Shown here one piece after another: positions 35,802 through 44,164 of a stretch of 64,000 bases of DNA (position 1 is the first letter of the stretch; each line of letters starts with the position of its first letter). Made by a program: the position numbers and the translations under genes. The DNA lies in assembly GCA_017547165.1 (NCBI GenBank), contig JAFYQK010000001.1, forward strand, positions 31,422-95,421. Direction: 5' to 3'. The notes under the pieces were generated by a model. It searched no databases and had not been told where the DNA came from. It saw only the letters and a program-made list of their open reading frames with translations. Source of the DNA: Bacteroidaceae bacterium. GTDB taxonomy: Bacteria; Bacteroidota; Bacteroidia; Bacteroidales; Bacteroidaceae.

Positions 35802-36419
35802 TTATTCTGCGTTTTTAGGTCTGTCTTCTTTTTTATAGAGCATAACAAGTGTGTATGCGTATTCACTCATCCATGCTTCGCTATAAGATAATGAGGTTTG
35901 ATATTTGCGTATAGAAATACATGAGCGACGTACAGCCTCGTCCTTCCAGTCATTACGAGTCATAATCTCGTGGACTTGTTTCTCTACCATCGTGCGTAAG
36001 GCTTTGCGGAAGAAGCTTGGGATTCTTGATTTCCATTGCATAAGGTTTCCCATCAGCATCATGAGCTCTTGCGCGAATCCTTGGAACTGGATGAGGTATG
36101 ATTGTGCATCTTGTGGGGTGCGGCAACGTTTTTTGATGCTTAAATCAATTTCTTTAAATAGGTTGTCGCTGACTTTGTAGATGCTCTGCAACATCTTCTG
36201 ACATTGTTTTTTTTCGGCCAAACCTATTTTGTTATTTTGGGTGGTAATGTGGTAGGTTTGTTTGAAAATGCGAAGATCACGTAAAACGGTAAGATTGTTT
36301 AATCCTGTTTGTGCAGCCAAAGTGGCCTGATAGTAAACACTAAACAAAAGCATGAAGTCTTCCAATCCTCCGGTCTTTTCTTTCGTGTTTTTACTAAAAA
36401 GTTTACTGAATATGTTCAT
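35802..36419 (-). CDS. Conserved protein of unknown function
   Basis: A 205-residue, mostly helical, soluble protein without signal peptide. No motif was recognised. Residues 105-135 (DAQSYLIQFQGFAQELMMLM) form an amphipathic helix and the C-terminal ~40 residues (SLSYSEAWMSEYAYTLVML) are aromatic-rich. It overlaps the upstream sugar-transferase-like gene by 17 bases and ends 2 bases before the coiled-coil gene, so it is part of the same transcript. Function unknown. Confidence 0.65.
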   Translation of the reverse strand: MNIFSKLFSKNTKEKTGGLEDFMLLFSVYYQATLAAQTGLNNLTVLRDLRIFKQTYHITTQNNKIGLAEKKQCQKMLQSIYKVSDNLFKEIDLSIKKRCRTPQDAQSYLIQFQGFAQELMMLMGNLMQWKSRIPSFFRKALRTMVEKQVHEIMTRNDWKDEAVRRSCISIRKYQTSLSYSEAWMSEYAYTLVMLYKKEDRPKNAE

Positions 36420-37158
36420 AGTTTGATGTATGATTATTGGTTAAGGAATCTTGTATGTCATCCTCAAAATGTATATATTTATCTACAAAATCTACTAAAT
36501 TTTCATTGTCGTTTGTTGTCTCAAACTTTGCTTGCCCTTCTTCGTGGAGAGACTCGTCGTCTAAATTCTGCGTATTGTCGTGTATTTCAACGTATGTGGT
36601 ATCGTTTTTGAGAATTAAATCTTCATGCCTTTCAAATTCAACTCTTTCTTCTTTTAATTCATATAGATTCCACAAGGATAACTGTCCTAGGAGGATGTTG
36701 ACAGCAATCGGAGTCTTGTTTAGAAAAGGGTTATCAAATATTGTGCGACTTTTGCGGAAAAACATGAGGATGGTTTCTTTGTCTTCTATTATCACATGCC
36801 TTAATTCAAGAATAGATTTTCCTGTTGCAGAATGTGTAGTCCTGATTGCAATAGTGGCAAGAATAAAAATAATCGGGAAGAATGTTAGTAGAAAAATCAT
36901 GGATATAGCAATATCTGTGATTTTTTTTACAGCGCGATTTAAAATGCTGTCAAGCCAATGCATGTTGGCTAAACGCATAGAAAAATATTTAATTGTTAAC
37001 AATGATACAACATTGGCCACAATTAAATAACCTGTCCAATCCCAATCATGAATAGCCCAAAATGCAATCAATATACAGACTGCGTTCAAAATCGTGATAT
37101 CGCAAGCTGCAATTAAAAGGCCTTTCGGGGTGAATATGTTGAATGTAAGTTTGTTCAT
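36403..37158 (-). CDS. Degenerate bacterial sugar-phosphate transferase (WbaP/WcaJ-like)
   Basis: From the ATG at 37158 the product is 251 residues; an upstream ATG at 37242 is less likely because the -7 box at 37166-37173 lies downstream of it. Two helices (about 10-60) and a third (about 82-105, ISMIFLLTFFPIIFILATIA) fit the membrane segment of polyprenyl-phosphate sugar transferases (VKKITDIAIS at its edge). NKTPIAVNILLGQLSLWN near 147-164 aligns with the usual LPQL-NVLKGDMSLVG segment. The FRTM metal-binding motif and the VGPRP loop are missing, so it is probably inactive. The C-terminal ~80 residues are acidic. It may regulate or scaffold. Confidence 0.55.
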   Translation of the reverse strand: MNKLTFNIFTPKGLLIAACDITILNAVCILIAFWAIHDWDWTGYLIVANVVSLLTIKYFSMRLANMHWLDSILNRAVKKITDIAISMIFLLTFFPIIFILATIAIRTTHSATGKSILELRHVIIEDKETILMFFRKSRTIFDNPFLNKTPIAVNILLGQLSLWNLYELKEERVEFERHEDLILKNDTTYVEIHDNTQNLDDESLHEEGQAKFETTNDNENLVDFVDKYIHFEDDIQDSLTNNHTSNYEHIQ

Positions 37159-37165
37159 TATTTCA

Positions 37166-37173
37166 CAAAGGTA
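37166..37173 (-). promoter_or_regulatory. Probable -7 box for the sugar-transferase-like / rny operon
   Basis: TACCTTTG on the minus strand fits TAnnTTTG, 8 bases upstream of the ATG at 37158. No good -33 box is seen, so transcription may begin further upstream. Confidence 0.35.
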
Positions 37174-37269
37174 GGAAAAAACATTTAACTTAGCTTTATT
37201 TTTACTTCTTTTTTGATAAATATGTGTTTTTTTTGAGTGCAAAGTATTATTTGTGCTTGAAATATATTG

Positions 37270-37277
37270 TATATTTG
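37270..37277 (+). promoter_or_regulatory. -7 box for the Wzc operon
   Basis: TATATTTG fits TAnnTTTG. A TTTG at 37250-37253 lies 16 bases upstream and TTAT 19 bases upstream, so the -33 element is weak. A start near 37284 leaves the ATG at 37335 with a 50-base leader and argues against the in-frame ATG at 37287. Confidence 0.45.
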
Positions 37278-37334
37278 TTGCGTAAAATGGACTCTCTGTG
37301 CGTTTTTGACTACGAGAAATTAAAAGAAAAAACT

Positions 37335-39800
37335 ATGTCTGAAGTTAAAGAGAAGGATTTCCTTGTGGAGGAAGAAGAGAGAAAGAGTGTATTTAATTTA
37401 AGTAACATTTGGACTCTTTTTTGTTTAAATTGGTATTGGGTATTATTGTCTTTGGTAGTCTGTATGGCTTCCGCATGGCTATATCTTAAATACACAGCCC
37501 CAGTTTATTCTTCTTCTATGAAAGTGTTGGTGAAGGATTCCGAACAAAAAAGAGGAGGATATTCGAGTATTGCTCTTGACGAGATGGGTTTTATGTCTAA
37601 TTCTAATGGCTTCGATAACGAGTTGGAAATTATTAAAAGCGTTGCCGTGGCCAAGAGAGTCGTCAAAAGACTGAAACTTTATGTCACATATTTTGCGGAA
37701 GGTAGTTTTAAAAATGAGGAGTTGTATAAAGAGAGTCCTGTTTTTGTGGATATAGTAGAGGAGGATTTAGAAAAACTATCGTTTCCTTTGCGCATGAATC
37801 TTGGATTCTCTAAGGATGGAGTGGTACTAGATACATATTTTGATGCCAAAAATCCCGAGAAAGTTACATCTTCAATAAAAATCGATCAATTACCAGATAC
37901 TATTGCAACAAAATATGGTAGAATTGTGTTGGCACATAATCCGGAGCCTATGTTGGAAGATTCTTTTGTTAGCTCTCCATCAAAAGTGATGGTTTCTGTT
38001 TATCCGATTAAGGACATTGCTCGTTCATATGCAGGAAGATTAAGTGCAAGTCCCACATCTAAAACCACAACTGTTGCTAATATTGGTTTCGTGGATACCA
38101 AAACCAGAAGAGCGCTTGACTATTTGCGTGAATTGGTTAATTGCTATAACGATGATGCTAATGAGGATAAGAATGAGGTCGCTCGTAAAACTGAAGAGTT
38201 TCTCTCCGATCGTTTGCAAAACATCCGTATTGAATTGGATGAGGCAGAGGGAGGTATGGAATCTTATAAGCGTGAAAACGAACTTATAAATCTCTCAAAT
38301 GATGCAACAACAGCTCTTTCAAATTATACCAGCTATCAAAAGGAGAAAGTGCAGATACAGACTCAGATGTCTTTGGTTAAAGCTCTTATAGACTATATGA
38401 ATGACGCTGATAACTATTTGCAGATAATACCAGCAAACCTTGGGTTGAATAATGCATCTTTGGTTAGTATGATTTCTGAGTACAATGAACTTGTTTTGAA
38501 ACGCAACAGGTATCTCAAGGGCAGTAGTGAGGAAAATCCTTTAGTACAACAGTTGACTCGACAGATGTCTGACATATGGCCTTCCATTAAGGAGAATATG
38601 AGTAGTGTTTATATGAATATGGAAATGCAAAACAAGAGTATTGAGCAACAGTTTAAGCATTTTTCTGGACGTATTGCGCAAACACCTACTCAGGAGCGTG
38701 TGCTGACAAATATTGACCGTCAACGTCAATTGAAATCGGATCTGTATCTTACCCTGTTGCAGAAACGTGAAGAAAATTACATCCAGTTGTATAGTACTGC
38801 ATCAAAGGCTCGTGTTATTGATGAACCAATTGTAGCAGGTAAGATCAGTCCTAAGAATCAAATGATTTATGCTGGTGCATTTGCTTTTGGTGTCGGTTTC
38901 CCAATTGCTTTATTTTTGGGTTTAAGTCTGTTGAGGTATCGTATCGAGGGACGTGAGGACGTTGAACAACTTACCAAACTCCCAATTTTGGCGGACATTC
39001 CTTTAAATCACCATATTAAAGATAGTAAACATAGTATAGTTGTGAGAAGAAATCGCAACGATATGATGGAAGAGGCATTCAGGGGACTGAGAACTAATTT
39101 GAATTTTATTTTAAAATCTCCTGAAAAGGTAGTTTTAGTTACCTCTTGTATCCCTGGAGAGGGAAAGACATTTGTGTCTACAAACTTGGCAATGTCAATG
39201 GCACTTTTGAATAAGAAGGTTTTGATAGTTGGATTGGATATAAGAAAACCTCGTTTGGTGAATTTGTTTGGACTTGTTGCAGACAATAGGGGTATAGTTA
39301 ATTTCCTTAATGCAACCGAAGCTGATTTTAAATTGCTGGAGGATCAAATTACGCAAACCAACATAAATCCCAATATGTATGTTTTGCCTGCTGGCATCAT
39401 ACCGCCTAATCCTGCGGAATTGTTGGCGAGTCCTTTATTGGTTCAGGGTATAGAATATTTGTCTAACATCTATGACTATATAATACTTGACACTCCGCCC
39501 GTAGGTTTGGTTGCGGACACATTGTCTGTTGGCCACATCGCTAATACAACATTGTTCATAGTACGTGCTGATTTTAGTCATAAGATAAATTTCTCTTTGA
39601 TTAACGATATAGCAAAGAGCGAAAAAATGCCAAAATGTAATATTGTACTTAATTCAATAGACCTAAAGAAACGTAAATATGGACATTATTACGGAACTGG
39701 TAGCTATAGTAAATATGGTTCTTATGGCAGATATGGTCACTATGGAGTTTATGGTAAGTATGGCCATAGTGAAGGAGATTCTTGCCATACCGAGAAATAA
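37335..39800 (+). CDS. wzc: Wzc-type polysaccharide co-polymerase / tyrosine autokinase
   Basis: From the ATG at 37335 the product is 821 residues. A Wzz-like N-terminal part has a helix at about 29-48 (NWYWVLLSLVVCMASAWLYL) and coiled-coil segments around 290-490, with a second helix near 510-535 (GAFAFGVGFPIALFLG). The C-terminal kinase domain has a P-loop (PGEGKTFVSTN, about residues 605-615), Walker A' VGLDIRKPRL near 632-642 and ILDTPPVGLV near 716-725. The tail is rich in Tyr-Gly units (GHYYGTGSYSKYGSYGRYGH). It would control chain length and export by cycles of tail phosphorylation. It heads a run of closely spaced genes down to at least 45793. Confidence 0.93.
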   Translation: MSEVKEKDFLVEEEERKSVFNLSNIWTLFCLNWYWVLLSLVVCMASAWLYLKYTAPVYSSSMKVLVKDSEQKRGGYSSIALDEMGFMSNSNGFDNELEIIKSVAVAKRVVKRLKLYVTYFAEGSFKNEELYKESPVFVDIVEEDLEKLSFPLRMNLGFSKDGVVLDTYFDAKNPEKVTSSIKIDQLPDTIATKYGRIVLAHNPEPMLEDSFVSSPSKVMVSVYPIKDIARSYAGRLSASPTSKTTTVANIGFVDTKTRRALDYLRELVNCYNDDANEDKNEVARKTEEFLSDRLQNIRIELDEAEGGMESYKRENELINLSNDATTALSNYTSYQKEKVQIQTQMSLVKALIDYMNDADNYLQIIPANLGLNNASLVSMISEYNELVLKRNRYLKGSSEENPLVQQLTRQMSDIWPSIKENMSSVYMNMEMQNKSIEQQFKHFSGRIAQTPTQERVLTNIDRQRQLKSDLYLTLLQKREENYIQLYSTASKARVIDEPIVAGKISPKNQMIYAGAFAFGVGFPIALFLGLSLLRYRIEGREDVEQLTKLPILADIPLNHHIKDSKHSIVVRRNRNDMMEEAFRGLRTNLNFILKSPEKVVLVTSCIPGEGKTFVSTNLAMSMALLNKKVLIVGLDIRKPRLVNLFGLVADNRGIVNFLNATEADFKLLEDQITQTNINPNMYVLPAGIIPPNPAELLASPLLVQGIEYLSNIYDYIILDTPPVGLVADTLSVGHIANTTLFIVRADFSHKINFSLINDIAKSEKMPKCNIVLNSIDLKKRKYGHYYGTGSYSKYGSYGRYGHYGVYGKYGHSEGDSCHTEK

Positions 39801-39805
39801 ATAGT

Positions 39806-42163
39806 ATGCGACTACGACTGTCTGTTTTATTGGTAATTTTATATATCTGTCACTTCTCGTTTGCCCAAACTGAGAAGTGGCAGGTTTATCCTTCATATAC
39901 GGAGGCTGTTCAGGTTGAGGCAGCAGGTAATCGTATATATGCTATTATGAAGGGTAGTGGGACTGTTAATTCTACTTCCGGAAATTTAGTTTGTTATGAT
40001 ATAGAGGATGGCAGTGTCAAAACATATGATTGTCTTCATGATTTGAGTGACAAGGAAATAGCACACATATCATATAACAAGGCTACAGACAGATTAGTAA
40101 TAGTATATGTAAATGGTAATATTGATTTACTTGATGCCGATGATAATGTTTATAATATTTCGGCATTGAAGGAAAAATCGCTTACAGCAGAAAATATAAA
40201 TGGTATAAGCCATATTAATAGGCTTACTTATATATGTATTGGAAGTAGTATTGTTGAGTTAAATACCCAAGATGTTGTTGTGAATGAGACATATACTTTC
40301 ATAAATGGTAATGTGTACAGTATTGTGCTCCTACAGAATCATTATTATGTGTCAACAAACTTAGGACTTTTTAAATTTGCAACTTCCGTAAATTTTCATG
40401 ATGTAAATATTTGGAAACACCCGATAAGTAAAACTGTATATACGAAACTTGCGATTCATGATTCGCATTTATTTGGTTGTAAATTAAAAGGAGTTGATGA
40501 AATAAATTTAGATGGAACTCCTTTAGAAATTTTGGCAAGTACGTTGACTTTTTTTCTTTCTACAGATGACAAACTTCTTTTTGGAGTCCCTACACGAATT
40601 TTTATTTATGAAGGAGAATATACAAGTAGATGGAAAAATATAAATTTTATTACTCCGATTAGAATGGAGGGTGTCACTTGCGCAAATGATGTTTTCTATA
40701 TCGCTTCTAAGGAAAATGGATTGAATAGTTGTGTTCAAAAGGATAATAGTTTTCAGGATATAACAAAAATATTTTATTCAAATTCTCCTTCGCGTGATCT
40801 TTTTTACCACATGAATTATGTGGGTGACAGATTGCTTGTTGCTGGAGGTATTAATACACAGTCCGGAACATATTATCCTGCCACGTTTATGTTTCTTGAT
40901 GACGTAAAAACTCCTAAGTGGACTATATTTGACGAAAAAACTGCCAAAACAGTTTATCCCGATTTAACACATTATAATAGTGTTGATTTGGTTCAGGATC
41001 CTTTAGACGGCGGACATTTTTTTGGAGCGGTTTATAGGAACGGACTGCATGAATATAGGCTTAATGAGAAAGGGGAGGTTATTTTTGAACGATTATACAA
41101 TTACACAAACTCTCCACTGCGTACAATTAACGTGAATGTGTCTAATCCTGGGAATTATTGTACTTGTACTGCTCTGCAATATGATAATAAAGGAAATCTT
41201 TGGATGGCAAACCAGCAGACTGATACAATTGTAAGGATTATGCGCCCAGACGGGAAATGGGTATCGTTGTTTTATCCAGAAGTTGTTGAAGCAACAAATG
41301 TTTATCAGTATCTCTTTAGTTCACATGGCATAAATTTTATGGTTTCCCATCAAGGTGAACCTCGTGGTTTCTTTGGTTTTGATACAAATGGTACTTTAAA
41401 TATTGTAGACGATGATAGTCATCTTCTCCGTACCTCAATAACAAATCAGGATGGCAAGACGGTTATACCTTATCAATTTTATTGTATGACTGAGGACCAA
41501 GACCGACAAATATGGTGTGGTACTAATGAAGGACTTTTTGTTATCACTCGTCCACAGGATTGGTTTGAAGACGATTTTACATTTCATCAAATTAAGAGAA
41601 ACAGAAACGATGGAAGCGGTTTCGCCGATTATCTCTTGGCTGGTGTAAATGTAACTTGCATAGCGGTAGATCCTGCCAATCGGAAGTGGATTGGTACAAT
41701 GGATAATGGATTGTATCTTGTAAGTCACGACGGACAGGAAACAATTTATCATTTTACTGCCGACAATTCTTCATTATTGTCTAACCAAATACATAGCATA
41801 GCAATAAATGCCAATTCAGGTAAAGTTATGATTGGTACTGATTTTGGCTTGTGTAGTTTCGAAGAACAGGTTACAGAGTCTGAGAATGTCCTTACAAAAG
41901 AAAATATTATTGTGTATCCCAATCCAGTAAGACCTTCAACAAATGAAATTGTGACAATAGAGGGATTAGTAGATGGAACTGTTGTTAAAATTCTTTCTTC
42001 ATCTGGTCGTTCTATCTGGTCAGCAACAAGTATTGGTGGCAGTGTACGATGGAATTGTTGTGATATGTCAGGCAATAGGGTTGCCAGTGGAGTCTATCAT
42101 ATTGTATGTAATGCTAAAGATTCGGGCAACAGTGTTGTTTCAAGGATTATAGTTTTAAAATAG
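39806..42163 (+). CDS. porZ: PorZ-like T9SS surface protein (two-propeller)
   Basis: From the ATG at 39806 the product is 785 residues with a signal peptide ending about SFAQ. The body carries beta-propeller repeats; GNLVCYDIEDGSVKTYDCL, NGNIDLLDADDNVYNISALK and MIGTDFGLCSFEE are characteristic of PorZ in Bacteroidota. The last ~80 residues (NIIVYPNPVRPSTNE through RIIVLK) form a T9SS-type C-terminal domain. In Porphyromonas PorZ is part of the surface attachment complex and binds A-LPS. It starts 5 bases after wzc and ends 5 bases before wzi, so it is transcribed with the polysaccharide genes. Confidence 0.85.
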   Translation: MRLRLSVLLVILYICHFSFAQTEKWQVYPSYTEAVQVEAAGNRIYAIMKGSGTVNSTSGNLVCYDIEDGSVKTYDCLHDLSDKEIAHISYNKATDRLVIVYVNGNIDLLDADDNVYNISALKEKSLTAENINGISHINRLTYICIGSSIVELNTQDVVVNETYTFINGNVYSIVLLQNHYYVSTNLGLFKFATSVNFHDVNIWKHPISKTVYTKLAIHDSHLFGCKLKGVDEINLDGTPLEILASTLTFFLSTDDKLLFGVPTRIFIYEGEYTSRWKNINFITPIRMEGVTCANDVFYIASKENGLNSCVQKDNSFQDITKIFYSNSPSRDLFYHMNYVGDRLLVAGGINTQSGTYYPATFMFLDDVKTPKWTIFDEKTAKTVYPDLTHYNSVDLVQDPLDGGHFFGAVYRNGLHEYRLNEKGEVIFERLYNYTNSPLRTINVNVSNPGNYCTCTALQYDNKGNLWMANQQTDTIVRIMRPDGKWVSLFYPEVVEATNVYQYLFSSHGINFMVSHQGEPRGFFGFDTNGTLNIVDDDSHLLRTSITNQDGKTVIPYQFYCMTEDQDRQIWCGTNEGLFVITRPQDWFEDDFTFHQIKRNRNDGSGFADYLLAGVNVTCIAVDPANRKWIGTMDNGLYLVSHDGQETIYHFTADNSSLLSNQIHSIAINANSGKVMIGTDFGLCSFEEQVTESENVLTKENIIVYPNPVRPSTNEIVTIEGLVDGTVVKILSSSGRSIWSATSIGGSVRWNCCDMSGNRVASGVYHIVCNAKDSGNSVVSRIIVLK

Positions 42164-42168
42164 GTATA

Positions 42169-43674
42169 ATGCTTAGGAAGTTCTTTTTCTTAATATTTTT
42201 ATTTGTTTCTTTGTGTTGCAATGCTCAGTTATCGCATTTAACAGAAAATATAAAGTACTCTTTTTCTGCTCAAGGTGCTGCAGGTGGAGGCGATAACGCT
42301 CCTTTTTGGTTTACCAATAACCGTTATGGTCTTGGAACGACAGATAATTATTCTGGTTTGGCAAGGGTTGCCTTATGGCGTGACGTTGAAACAGATTCTT
42401 TGTGGTTTTGGCGAACAGGTTATGGAATAGATTTGGCATCACCGATAAATAGCGAGAATGGATATTTCTGTATTCAGCAGGCATATCTAGATATAGAGTG
42501 GAAGATGTTACGATTAAGTCTTGGACAAAAGGAACGTCCATCTGAACTCAAAAATCCATTTTTATCAACAGCTGGAATGACATTGGGCATTAATGCTCGG
42601 CCGATTCCTCAAGTTAGACTGGAGATGCCAGATTTCTGGGCTATTCCTGGAACACGTGGCATTTTCTCCTTCAAAGGTCATATCGCTTATGGTATGTATA
42701 CCGATGCAAAGTGGCAGAAGAAATTCAATAATGGAACGCAGAATCCATATACTTCTGGAAGTATGTTTCATTCTAAAGCATTGTTTATTCGTTTGGGTAA
42801 CAGAGAATTATTTCCATTGGAGATTACAGGCGGTTTAGAGATGGCTTGCCAATTTGGAGGAACAGGATGGAATTTAAGTCAGTATGGTGGCGGAGCGATG
42901 GATCAAGGTATAAATCTTGGGGGTAATTTGTGGACTGCATTCCTTCCTGGTGGAGGAGATGTTAATGATGAGAATTACACAAATGCAGCTGGTAACCATG
43001 TTGGTTCTTGGCATTTGCGTTTAGATTGGAGAGAAAAGAACTGGAGTATAGGTGCTTATATGGAGCATTTTTTTGAAGACCATAGCCAAATGTTCCCTCA
43101 GTATGGATGGAAAGACATGTTGTTGGGATTAGAGGTTAATTTACCCAAGAATCCATTTTTGTCAACATTCTTGTTTGAATATAATAGTACCATGCATCAA
43201 TCCGGTCCTATTTACCATGATAAGACAGAAGAAAATACTCAGCAGATAAGTGCAAGGGATAGTTATTATTCGAATCATATCTATGGGGCATGGCAGATGG
43301 GGGGCTTTGTTTTGGGTAATCCTCTAATATTGTCGCCCATATATAATACTTATTTTGGTTCCCAAGGAGATCTGGCTCCCCGTCACGATAGGGTTAGGGT
43401 GCATCACCTTGGTCTGCAAGGTTCTCCAACAAATGAGTGGACTTGGAGAGTTTTATATACCCATCAAACAAGTTTAGGCACATATATGAGGCCCTTAGAT
43501 GATCCAAGTAGTGCTAATTACATGCTATTAGAGTCTTCCTATAAACCCGCTTGGGGTCGTGGTCTCTCGTTTTCATTTGCATATGGCCATAATGATGGCT
43601 CGTTAATAGGCAGATCTAATGCGGCGATGTTAACTGTTCGTTTTGATGGATGGATTAATAGGACTCAATGGTAA
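42169..43674 (+). CDS. wzi: Wzi-like capsule assembly outer-membrane protein
   Basis: A 501-residue outer-membrane beta-barrel with a signal peptide ending about LCCNA. Motifs of the Wzi family are visible: GGGDNAPFWFTNNRYGL near 40-56, LRLSLGQKE near 115-123, and a C-terminal strand ending in RFDGWINRTQW. It would help attach or assemble surface polysaccharide in the outer membrane. Gaps are 5 bases to porZ and 16 to the lipoprotein that follows. Confidence 0.88.
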   Translation: MLRKFFFLIFLFVSLCCNAQLSHLTENIKYSFSAQGAAGGGDNAPFWFTNNRYGLGTTDNYSGLARVALWRDVETDSLWFWRTGYGIDLASPINSENGYFCIQQAYLDIEWKMLRLSLGQKERPSELKNPFLSTAGMTLGINARPIPQVRLEMPDFWAIPGTRGIFSFKGHIAYGMYTDAKWQKKFNNGTQNPYTSGSMFHSKALFIRLGNRELFPLEITGGLEMACQFGGTGWNLSQYGGGAMDQGINLGGNLWTAFLPGGGDVNDENYTNAAGNHVGSWHLRLDWREKNWSIGAYMEHFFEDHSQMFPQYGWKDMLLGLEVNLPKNPFLSTFLFEYNSTMHQSGPIYHDKTEENTQQISARDSYYSNHIYGAWQMGGFVLGNPLILSPIYNTYFGSQGDLAPRHDRVRVHHLGLQGSPTNEWTWRVLYTHQTSLGTYMRPLDDPSSANYMLLESSYKPAWGRGLSFSFAYGHNDGSLIGRSNAAMLTVRFDGWINRTQW

Positions 43675-43690
43675 ATAAAAGAGGGTAGAC

Positions 43691-44125
43691 ATGAGGAAAT
43701 ATTGTTTCATTTTTGTAATTATAACATTCTGTTTTGCATTCAACCTTTCTTGCGATAAGATGGATTGTAATAACGGTTTGGACGGCCAGTGGCAAATGTA
43801 CGAATGGACCTCTCCAAGCGGAGAGTATTTAGGAGGCAAGGAAATGAAAATCTATTATAGTTTTCAGCTTCAGATGATGATGTTTCAAAAACTCTCATAC
43901 TCTTCTGGATATTTGCTCTCATCGTTTGAAAACAAAGGCACATATATTCGTGTTTATGATCCAATAAAATATAAAGGTAATGGACATGATGATATATTAT
44001 CAATGGATACACTTGCTCAGTATGGAGTACCTTTTGATGGATTAATGAACATAGAGCAATTGACATCGGATAATCTGGTGCTGAAAAGTGACAACTCAGG
44101 CACATTAAAGTTTAGGAAATATTAA
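43691..44125 (+). CDS. Lipocalin-like lipoprotein
   Basis: A 144-residue protein whose signal peptide ends in FNLSC (Cys21), so it should be a lipoprotein. The body resembles small lipocalin-like proteins of Bacteroidota: a strong opening LDGQWQMYEWTSPSGEYLGG followed by paired strands (FENKGTYIRVYDP, DNLVLKSDNSGTLKFRKY). The ligand is unknown. It is encoded between wzi and the transferase, so it may belong to the polysaccharide unit. Confidence 0.68.
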   Translation: MRKYCFIFVIITFCFAFNLSCDKMDCNNGLDGQWQMYEWTSPSGEYLGGKEMKIYYSFQLQMMMFQKLSYSSGYLLSSFENKGTYIRVYDPIKYKGNGHDDILSMDTLAQYGVPFDGLMNIEQLTSDNLVLKSDNSGTLKFRKY

Positions 44126-44164
44126 TTAATCATTTTGCGTCTGCTCATACAGAATAAAATTTAG

